Below, in pieces: positions 56,300 to 64,000 of a stretch of 64,000 bases of DNA (its first letter is position 1; each line of letters opens with the position of its first letter). This DNA comes from Bilabrum cf. latius (lineage: Eukaryota > Bigyra: Bicosoecida > Bigyra > Bicosoecida), in NCBI GenBank assembly GCA_965178125.1, contig OZ237744.1:1054001-1118000 (forward strand), read 5' to 3'. The translations under genes and the position numbers were made by a program. The notes beneath the pieces were generated by a model. It had not been told where the DNA came from and made no database searches. It saw only the letters and a list, made by a program, of their open reading frames with translations.

Positions 56300-57154
56300 C
56301 CTGCTGGACCAGGTGAGGCTGTCGCGAGGAGCGAGGGACTGGCCTCTGCATCAACCTGCGAGGGACTGGCCTCTGCATCAACCTGCGAGGAATCCCTGAT
56401 GGCTGCCGTCCATTCGAGGCGGCTGTTCAGCGATGCTGTGTAGCAGGAGCTGGCCATGCTTGGCCTGCAGCTAGAGGCATCAGCGCAAGGGGCGCTGCCT
56501 AGACTAAGGCCGGTGGGGTATGAGATGCTCGAGCTGGGGAGGGTCATGCGTCAGTTCAAGAGCCAGAGAGGGGTGAAGCCAGCGCAAAAGCTCAGTCTGG
56601 CAGGAAGGTGGCCACAGGCTTGGGAACTTGGATACACGCAGGTGGGCACCTCGTTCTGCGACGTGGGGCCCCAACCGCCGATCGTTGCAGACACTGCGTT
56701 CCTCTGGACAAAGCAAGTGGACGCAGGTGCGGGTGCGGGTGCGGGTGCGGGTGCGGGTGCGGGTGCGGGTGCGGGTGCGGGTGCGGGTGCGGGTGCGGGT
56801 GCGGGTGCGTCACCTGGTCTCTCTGGTGCTGCGGGTCATGATCAGGTCTCTATGGGACGAATTCAGGGTGGTAGGATGGCCTATGCGTGCCAGTCCCTTG
56901 CACCGAGCAGTCAGATGCTGCAGGAGGGGCAGGGCCCCGGTACGGCGGTAGACGTGAGGCAGCCCTGTGCGGCCGTGGCGTGTGCCTGTGTGGGCGCCTC
57001 TGCAGTGGCGCGGCGGGCCTCAGCGCTGGCATACAGTAAAGCTAGGAGGGCGATGACTGCGCCCGATGTACTGAAGTGCGTGGGAGAGGCGTTTGTTGAG
57101 CTGTTTCCGGAAAGCGAGCTGGCGCCTGACCCCGCCGAGCTGGTGGGGTCGTGA
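51103..57154 (+). CDS. NAXD: Giant protein with C-terminal ADP/ATP-dependent NAD(P)H-hydrate dehydratase domain
   Basis: One frame is open from an acceptor at 51102 (ATTGCAG) to TGA (57152), with TAG at 51320, 51881, 52424, 53018, 53525, 53843, 54074, 54980, 55160, 55196 and 56441. The last third matches NAXD, which repairs hydrated NAD(P)H: HHKG-TAG-HGRVGVVGGCL-TAG-YTGAPYYSA, ADLAFVFCSRDAA, CYSPELIVVPSF, MVVGPGLGRSEEAV, PLVLDADALWVLEQD, VMTPNVAELKRL and GGQGDVLAGTLATFLGWAWG. The terminal helix is APDVLKCVGEAFVELFPES. Human NAXD reads [22 protein letters not shown], so the first TAG aligns with Gln and the second with Glu. The ~1,350 N-terminal residues match nothing I recognise. The catalytic domain holds a long Gly-Ala repeat insertion. 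The first exon was not found, and an undetected gene boundary or intron between the parts is possible. Confidence 0.8.
56726..56808 (+). repeat. GGGTGC hexanucleotide repeat inside the dehydratase domain
   Basis: About 14 perfect hexamers encode an (Ala-Gly)n run inside an insertion between the GGQGDVLAG block and the last helices of the dehydratase. The hexamer period preserves the frame, so length variation is tolerated. A Gln/Ala triplet tract (about 56265-56300) lies upstream in the same insertion. Confidence 0.96.
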
Positions 57155-57910
57155 GGGGCGCGAAACTTGCCAATGCCGGCATGGTTTGATGAGAGGGAGC
57201 GGGGAGGGCTAGCCATGAATACCAATATGATTTTTGCGAATCACGTGACCCCATCCCAGTCTCATTTCGATCACGGCTGCACTGTGCTGCTGGCCGGTTC
57301 CTCGACGGTTCCTTGCCAATCAGTGACGGTTCGTCGACGAAATCCCGGCGCTACAAGGACGCATAGTCTGCATCGCCTGTGTAAATTTGAGCGGATCCCG
57401 ACGCTAATTATACCATAGGTACTTTCTTTGAGAAGCGATAGGGAAGGAACGGGACACGATGGAGTCCCGAGGCAAGTCCAGTATGCTGGAGTACCGAGCC
57501 GTAAGATAAACGGATGTCTGCAGATAGCTGCTTGCCTTGATATTTGACTTGGCATATTATTAGTTTTCAGTAGTTCACGTCTCTTCTATTGGTGGGCTTG
57601 TGTCCACAGCGTGGGCCATCGGTGAAAATCCAAATTGTAAGCACCTACTGCGAATCCGTGCTCGCAGAATACAAATCTCGTGCTTTCTTCTGTTCGGGAC
57701 AGGAGATCAGGAGAGCCGACTGGAGAGGCAGAATCTTTGCGCGGCCGAATGGTAGGCAGGATGGGCGACAGGAGTGGCAGAGAGGTGCGCCCCGCATCCG
57801 AGCAGTGAGCAAGCAGTGACTGCTGGACGCCCTTTGCTCATTGCTTCTGGGCGCGAAACGCAATCCCAAACTACAGCCTTGCTTTTGTGCAATTATCTTC
57901 ACGTTTGCAG
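57155..57910. other. Intergenic/5' region of BRR2, possible first exon
   Basis: No complete gene is seen. A stretch around 57669-57790 after a GCTCGCAG acceptor is open and encodes TyrLysSerArg and a basic segment, which could correspond to the poorly conserved N-terminus of BRR2 (human QYEYKANSNLVL). This is weak. The sequence before 57911 (CTTCACGTTTGCAG) looks like a splice acceptor, so an upstream exon is likely. Confidence 0.3.
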
Positions 57911-57911
57911 G

Positions 57912-60900
57912 ATGGAGAGGTCCGACGATGCCAGCCCTCAGAAAGGTGCCTCTGGTCGCCAAGGCTGGGGCGCGGGTGGTGCGGCCGCTGCCCTTCGAGG
58001 CGAGGCAGCGTCTGCTGCCGTGTACAGGCCAAGCACGCAGGAAAGTGCGCAGGCCTATTCTTCCCTCCTGGGCACAGTACAGAGCATTCTGGGCGATCAG
58101 ACGCACGCCGTGCTAGAGGGCGCCTCGGACGAGGTGCTAGAGGTGCTCAAGGCCTCGGGGGTGTCCAGGCAGGACCAGGACGATGACCTAAGGGGCCTGC
58201 TGGGACCCGCGTGCACCCCGGCGGCTCTAGAGAGGCTTCGTGCCATAGTGAGCAGCATTCACGATTTCACCCCGGCTGCCGCCGCGCAGGGCATTGCGGG
58301 CACGAGCGTGGGGGCGCAGCCGCAGACCAGCCAGATTCAAGTGGCGGTGGCGCTGGGCGAAGACGGGGACCGGGACAAGGACGGCAAGGACCAGGGACAG
58401 GGTGGAGAGGACGCCGGGGCAACCCAGTACAGCCGACACGTGGTGGAGGAGGAGGAGGTAGACGTGGAGGCGCTGCAGAGGCTGCAGCACGGGGCCGGGG
58501 CGAGCACTCGCGCCGCCTCGGGTGCTGGGTCGGACGCCGCCCCGTCCGCAGCCATGGAGGGCAGTGACGGGGCCGTGGACGCGAAGGTGGGGGACTCGAA
58601 AGGAGCCGCGGGGGCCCGCGCTCGGCTGGATCCCGCCTCCATCGACGGTTTCTGGATTCAGAGGCAGCTGCAGGAGCACTACCCCGACGAGGCAGAGGCG
58701 GCCGCCCTCGGCGACTAGATTTTGGAGGCGCTGGGGATGCCTGACGAGCGGGACGCGGAGAACGAGGTGGTCGCGCTGCTGGACTACGACAAGATGCAGC
58801 TGGCCGGGAGGCTGCTGCGGGAGCGCCTCTTGATCCACTACGCAGTGAGGCTGAGGCGGGCGGGCCAGGGGCCGGCGAGGGCGGCTGTGGTGAAGGAGAT
58901 GCAGGGAACCACGAGGGGGCAGCAGGTCCTGGCGAGGATCGAGGGGGAGACGAAAAGGGCCGGTGAGGAAGGTATGCAGGGGTCCGAGGTGCCCGCGGGC
59001 GATGGCATGCCGCCCCCCTCTGCCCCCATGGAAGGGGAAGGGGGCACGGGCGGCGAGTCGAGCCGCGAGGACACCAACGAGGGGATTCGAAGCGGCGCCA
59101 CTGGTGCCCTTAAGGGCTTAGATGCCGACGGTCTCGCGGGCTCCACACCAGCGGATCAGCGGCAAATGCTGGACCTCAAGCAGATGGCCTTCAAGGAGGC
59201 CGGCAGGACGCTCACCAACCCCGAGGTGGATCTGCCGGAGGGCAGCTGGCAGCGGGAGCAGCAGGGATACACGGAGATCCACGTGCCCGCCCCCAAGGCG
59301 CCCCCGATGGCGGAGGGGGAGCGGCTGGTAGACATCTCTGAGATTCCTGCGTGGGCGCAGCACGGCTTCACGGGGGTGCAGAGGCTGAACCGCGTGCAGT
59401 CGAGGCTGTACCCGGCAGCTCTCGGCCGCGCGGAGAATCTGCTCGTGTGCGCTCCCACGGGTGCGGGAAAGACCAACGTTGCGGTGCTTTCCATCCTGCA
59501 GGCCATAGGGCAGGACGGCGGGGCCAGCTCGGCCCCCACCCTTCCTCTCGATCCCGACACGGGTCTGCCTCGCGGCGGGGGGCCTGGCACGGGCATGGGT
59601 ACCAGCGGGCTCAAGATCAACGCGGACGATTTCAAGGTGGTGTACATCGCTCCCATGAAGGCTCTGGTGCAGGAGGTGGTCCACCGCTTTCAGAAGAGGA
59701 TCGGAGAGCCGTATGGGCTCAGGGTGCGGGAGCTGAGCGGTGACGCCAGCCTGTCCCGTCGCGAGCTGCAGGAGACGCAGATCATCGTGACCACACCAGA
59801 AAAGTGGGACATCGTGACTCGGAAGGCAGGAGAGCGTAGCTACGCCGCTCTGGTGCGGCTGATCATCATCGACGAGGTGCACCTGCTGCACGACTCCCGG
59901 GGGCCGGTCCTCGAGGCCATCGTGGCGAGGACCATACGACAGGTCGAGGAGACCAGGAAGCACGTGCGGATCGTGGGTCTGTCGGCAACCCTGCCCAACT
60001 ACACTGACGTGGCAGCCTTCCTCCGCGTGCACCAGGACACGGGTCTCTTCCACTTTGACAACTCGTACCGGCCGTGCCCCTTGCAGCAGCAGTTCATCGG
60101 CATGTCCGAGAAGAAGCCCCTCCGCCGCCTGCAGGCCATGAACAAGCTCTGCTACGACAGGGTGAAGAGCGCCGCGGCCAAGCAGGAGCAGGTGCTCGTG
60201 TTTGTGCACTCGCGCAAGGAGGCCGCTCGCACGGCCGCGACCCTCCGGGACATGGCAGTGGAGGAGGGCGTGATCGATCGATTCGTGGCGGACGGGGGTG
60301 CCTCGCAGCTGATTCTGCAGGAGCAGGCGGGCAGTGCCAAGAACGAGGCACTGCGAGACCTCCTTCCCTACGGGTTCGCCTTCCACCACGCCGGATTGGC
60401 TCGCGCCGACCGCACCCTCGTGGAGGACCTCACGGAGGCCGGGCACGTCCAGGTGCTGTGCTCCACCGCCACGCTGGCCTGGGGCGTGAACCTGCCGGCG
60501 CATACGGTGATCATCAAGGGAACGGACGTGTACAGCCCCGAGCGCGGGACGTGGGTGGAGCTCAGCCACCTCGACGTGCAGCAGATGCTGGGGCGAGCGG
60601 GCCGGCCGCAGTTCGACACGTTTGGTGAGGGCGTGATCATCACGACGACGGAGCACCTGCGGTACTACACGAGCATGATGAACCAGCAGCTGCCCATCGA
60701 GTCGCAGATGGTCGCAAAGTTGCCCGACCACATAAACGCGGAGGTGGCGGCGGGGACCATCGGCACGCTCGAGGACGCCGCCGCGTGGATCTCGTACACG
60801 TACCTCTTCGTGCGCATGCTGCAGCTGCCCGACCACTACGGCATGTCTACGTACGTGTCCAAGGGCGATGACAACGAGGTCTCGCGTGGAGAAGGGGCCG

Positions 60901-63900
60901 GGGCCGTGGAGAGCAAGAGCGGGGACGCGGGTGACGGCGAGAGCGACGCAGCCCGGACGATGCTGCGGGGCCGCATGGATCTGGCGCACACCGCCCTCAC
61001 GGCGCTGGACAGCACGGGGCTCGTGCGGTACGACCGAAGAACCGGGGCGCTGCTGCCCACGGCCCTCGGCCGCGTGTCGTCGTACTACTACGTGTCGCAC
61101 ACGAGCATCGCCACGTACCACCAGCACTTGAGCCCCACGATGGAGACCATCGGCCTGCTGCGGCTCTTCGCCCTATCTGACGAGTTCAAGCAGGTGGTGG
61201 TGCGCGCGGAGGAGAAGGAGGAGCTCAGGAAGCTGCTGGAGCGAGTCCCCGTCCCCGTGAACGAGCTCCCGGACGACCCCGCCTGCAAGATCAACGTGCT
61301 GCTGCAGGCCTACATCTCCCAGCTGCCCCTGGCCGGTCTCGCGCTCAACAGCGACATGGTGTTCGTGCAGCAGTCGGCAGGCAGGTTGATGCGAGCGGTG
61401 CACGAGGTCTGCCTCGGCCGGGGCTGGGCGCAGCTGGCCCGTCGCGCCCTGGAGCTCTGCAAGTGCGTGGACCACCGCATGTGGCCCGCCCAGACCCCCC
61501 TTAGGCAGTTCCAGGGCATGCCGGACGAGCTGTGCCGCAGCCTGGAGCGCCGCGATATGGAGTGGGAGAGGTTGCTGGACCTCGCACCGGCCGACCTGGG
61601 CGAGCTGGTGCGCAAGCCCAACCTGGGCAAGGTCCTCCACAAGCTGGTCCACACCTTCCCGAGGGTGGAGCTGCAGGCCGGCGTGCTGCCGGTGACGCGG
61701 TCCGTCCTTCGCGTGGAGCTGTCCGTCACCCCTGATTTCCGCTGGGACAGCCGGCTGCTGGGCGGGGCCGTGGTGATGTGGTGCATTGTGGAGGACGCGG
61801 ATCAGGATACCATCCTGCACCACGAGCAGTTCGCGCTGCGGCAGAAGCAGGTCGAGGCCGGTGAGGACGTCGTGCTGACCTTCACCGTGCCCATCACGGA
61901 GCCCGCGCCGCCAGTCTACTTTGTGCGAGTGGTGGCGGACCGTTGGATCGGGGCGGAGCAGCTCCTGGCTTTGCCCTTCCGCAGGCTCCTCCTGCCGGAG
62001 AAGAACGTGCTTCCACTTGAACCGAGGGACATGCAGCCCGCCACTCCGGCCGACCTGCGAGACCCCGCCCTCGTGCGGTGCCTGGCCCAGCAGGGGGTGC
62101 GGGAGCTCAACCCGGTGCAGACCCAGGCCTTTCAGTCCCTCTTCCGCTCCGACGCAAACGCAGTGGTGGCCGCGCCCTGCGGAAGCGGCAAGACGCTGTG
62201 CGCGGAGCTGGCCGTGATGCGGGCCTTCACTCAGGACGAGGACGCGACTGTCGTGTACGTGAGCCCCGTGCCCGAGCTGGCCGGGGTGGTCTTTGAGCAG
62301 TGGAACCGAACGTTCGGCGAGGGGCTGGACAAGATCGTGGTGGAATTGACGGGCGAGGTGTCGGCCGACCTGAGGCTGCTGGCAGGGGCCCACGTGGTCA
62401 TCGCGACCGCGCACCAGTGGGAGCAGGTGGCGCGGCGGTGGCAGGAGCGGAGGGCCGTGCGCGAGGTCGCCCTCTTCGTGTTCGACGACGTGCACATGAT
62501 TGCCTCGGAGCAGGGGGGCGCGGAGCTGGAGGCGGCCATCTCCAGGACGAGGTTCCTGGCGAGCAGGGCAAGGAGCCAGCTGCAGTCCGCCCTGCGACAG
62601 AGGGAGGCGGAGGGCAAGAGCGGCGCAGGGGGGGACGAGGACGAGGACGAGGACGAGGGGCTGCCGCCGCCTCCTCCCCGCATCGTGGCCCTCTCGGCGC
62701 CGCTTGCCAACTGGAAGGACTTCGTGGAGTGGTTGGGTGCCCCCGAGAGCGCGCAGCTGTGCTTCGACGTGCACGCCAGGCCCCTCCCCCTTGACGTGCG
62801 CCTGCAGGGATTCGACGTGCCCTCGCCCCCGGCCAGGATCGCAGCCATGTCAAGGCCGGTGTACCACCACCTGAACAGGAGGTGCGCCACACCGGAGGAG
62901 TACGATCACCCCCTGGACGGCCCGGCTGCGGCTGCGAGCGGCGGTGCGGCCAGCATGACCGACGGGCAGGAGGAGGAAGGCTCGGCGGTTCCCGCTGTGG
63001 ATCGCCTGGGTCCCAGCTGGCGGTCGTCAATGGCCAAAGCCCGGAACGCGATCGTGTTTGTTCCCTCGGCCCGGCAGGCGCAGCTCAGCGCACTCTCTGT
63101 GCTTACTCTGGCGGCCGCGGACAACACCGGGGTGCGCGGTGCCGCTAGGTTCCGCAGAGGGGACCCCGAGGCGCTGGCCCGCGTGGCGCGGTCCGTGTCG
63201 GACGAGACGCTGACGTACTGCCTGAGCCTAGGGGTGGGCTTCCTGCACGACGGGCTGTCCCAGGAAGATCAGAACGCGGTCTTGGGCGCGTTCACGGACG
63301 GCAGGGCCGGCGTGATCGTTGCCGCGGCGGAGCGTGCGTGGGCGCTGGGCTCGATCAAGGCGCACACCGTAGTGATCGCCGACACGCAGAGGTACGACAG
63401 CTCCATCCGGGGGTGGGCCGATTACCCGCTGCCACTGATGCTGCACATGGTTGGGAGGGCCGGCAGGACCGGCATCGACGAGGACGGGGCCTGCGCCGTG
63501 CTGTGCGCCGCTTCCAGGCGGGACGGCCTGCGAAGCTTCTTGTTCGAGCCACTCCCCGTGGAGAGTCTCCTCGACCAGGAGCTGGAGGAGCACCTGAACG
63601 CTGCCGTGGCAGAGGACCGCGTGAGGTCGACGCACCTGGCCATGGAGTGGACCTCCTGGACGCTGCTCTCGAGGCGTCTCAGGAAGAACCCGAACTTCTA
63701 CAACCTGCAGGGGCGCTCCTCCAGGCACCTCTCCGACCACGTCAGCGAACTCATCGAAGGTTCGCTGAAGGAGCTCTCCGAGACGAGGTGCGTGGCACTT
63801 GCGGACGAGGCGGCCATCGCCCGGGGTTGGGTCGACGACGCTGGCAGGGTGTCCCTGCCGCCCGCAGCGGGGCTGGACCCCGAGGACGTGGAGGACCTGG

Positions 63901-64000
63901 TGGAGCCTCTGAACCTGGGTCTCGTGGCGGCGTACTACGGCATTCGCCACACCACGATGGAGGTGATGCACGTGGCCCTCTCTGCCCGCACCAAGCTCAA
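57912..64000 (+). CDS. BRR2: U5 snRNP helicase BRR2, 3' end beyond the window
   Basis: BRR2 unwinds U4/U6 snRNA during spliceosome activation. ATG at 57912 opens a frame to the window end with one TAG (58716). YRPSTQESAQAYSSLLGTVQ and ILGDQTHAVLEGASDEVLEVL match the N-terminal region (human YKPKTKETRETYEVLL...ALGDQ). TAG lies in ALGD-TAG-ILEALGMPDERDAENEVVAL, where human has Glu (DEVLEIL). Cassette 1: APTGAGKT, IIDEVHLLHD, VGLSATLPN, MLGRAGRPQFD. Cassette 2: APCGSGKT, VFDDVHMIASE, ALSAPLANWKDF, HMVGRAGRTG. In BRR2 only the first cassette is catalytically required, and its DExH is intact as DEVH. About 2,030 residues are seen, so only the last Sec63-like part is missing. An acceptor just before the ATG suggests an upstream exon. 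Confidence 0.95.

Noticed and set aside
59118-61127. 669-aa minus-strand ORF
   Set aside because: Lies opposite the conserved BRR2 helicase cassette; Arg/His/Leu-rich composition typical of a shadow frame.
220-64000. UAG = leucine
   Set aside because: Conserved sites (SmF MNxQL, RRP46 QGDTS, MAK16 QxxCRN, NAXD HKGQ) call for Gln; none called for Leu except possibly one variable RRP46 position.
220-64000. Widespread programmed stop-codon readthrough or pyrrolysine
   Set aside because: Some 76 sites in 16 genes, several per gene and at ordinary positions, cannot be regulated readthrough; no gene uses TAG as its end. Pyrrolysine would not fall at Gln columns.
220-64000. TAG codons explained by introns or sequencing errors
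   Set aside because: Most TAGs lie inside unbroken conserved sequence without GT-AG pairs around them, and errors would produce frameshifts and other stops, not only TAG.
220-64000. tRNA genes, including a tRNA with CUA anticodon
   Set aside because: I scanned intergenic regions by eye for the GGTTCGANNCC-type B box and cloverleaf pairing and found no convincing candidate; a covariance-model search would be decisive.
1-64000. CRISPR arrays, phage or insertion sequences
   Set aside because: Tandem repeats present are all in-frame protein-coding repeats; spliceosomal introns and eukaryote-specific proteins rule out a prokaryotic or phage origin.

Overview
This is a GC-rich nuclear segment from a microbial eukaryote. 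Most genes have no intron or a single short GT-AG intron of roughly 85-135 bp, with donors mostly GTGAG or GTAAG. Genes sit on both strands with little space between them. The content (U6/U2 snRNP-linked proteins, exosome, Arp2/3, TIM22, complex I, PKA and the ciliary protein CFAP46) points to a mitochondriate flagellated protist. Nothing photosynthetic is visible and the species cannot be named from this window.

The main observation concerns the genetic code. Read with the standard code, most genes fall into 2-12 collinear ORFs that share one frame and are separated only by TAG. Joining them gives complete proteins that end at TGA. I count about 76 in-frame TAG codons in 16 genes, none of them a plausible terminator, against 19 genes ending in TGA. 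TAA is seen once in frame, at or near the end of the SmF gene. At conserved positions TAG falls where glutamine is expected: the MNxQL motif of SmF, the QGDTS motif of RRP46, the QxxCRN motif of MAK16, the HKGQ motif of NAD(P)HX dehydratase, and the FQL motif of an SPFH protein. UAG is therefore very probably glutamine here, UGA is the main stop, and the status of UAA is open.

Layout. 0-3.6 kb: 3' end of an unknown helical-protein gene, SmF (-), exosome RRP46 (+). 3.7-8.3 kb: a PINK1-like kinase fused to 21 near-identical armadillo repeats (-). 8.5-14.6 kb: a 2,037-codon unknown protein (-). 14.8-23.5 kb: a secreted EF-hand protein (+), MAK16 (-), complex I 21-kDa-type subunit (+), SPFH/prohibitin-like protein (-), an uncertain gene (+), MORN protein (-), Gly-rich membrane protein (-), TIM22 (+). 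24.1-29.1 kb: DCAF8-like WD40 protein (-) and ARP3 (-). 29.4-42.5 kb: a very large CFAP46 (-). 42.6-44.1 kb: tyrosyl-tRNA synthetase (+). 45.0-50.5 kb: an Arg/Ser-rich unknown (+), a two-domain TMEM175 channel (-), PKA catalytic subunit (-). 51.1-57.2 kb: a giant protein with a C-terminal NAD(P)HX dehydratase (+). 57.9-64 kb: spliceosomal helicase BRR2 (+), cut by the window edge.

The genes do not form one pathway; this is ordinary eukaryotic housekeeping sequence. Several neighbours are divergent pairs with only about 128-148 bp between start codons (SmF/RRP46, giant protein/EF-hand, MAK16/complex I subunit, CFAP46/TyrRS), which suggests shared bidirectional promoters.
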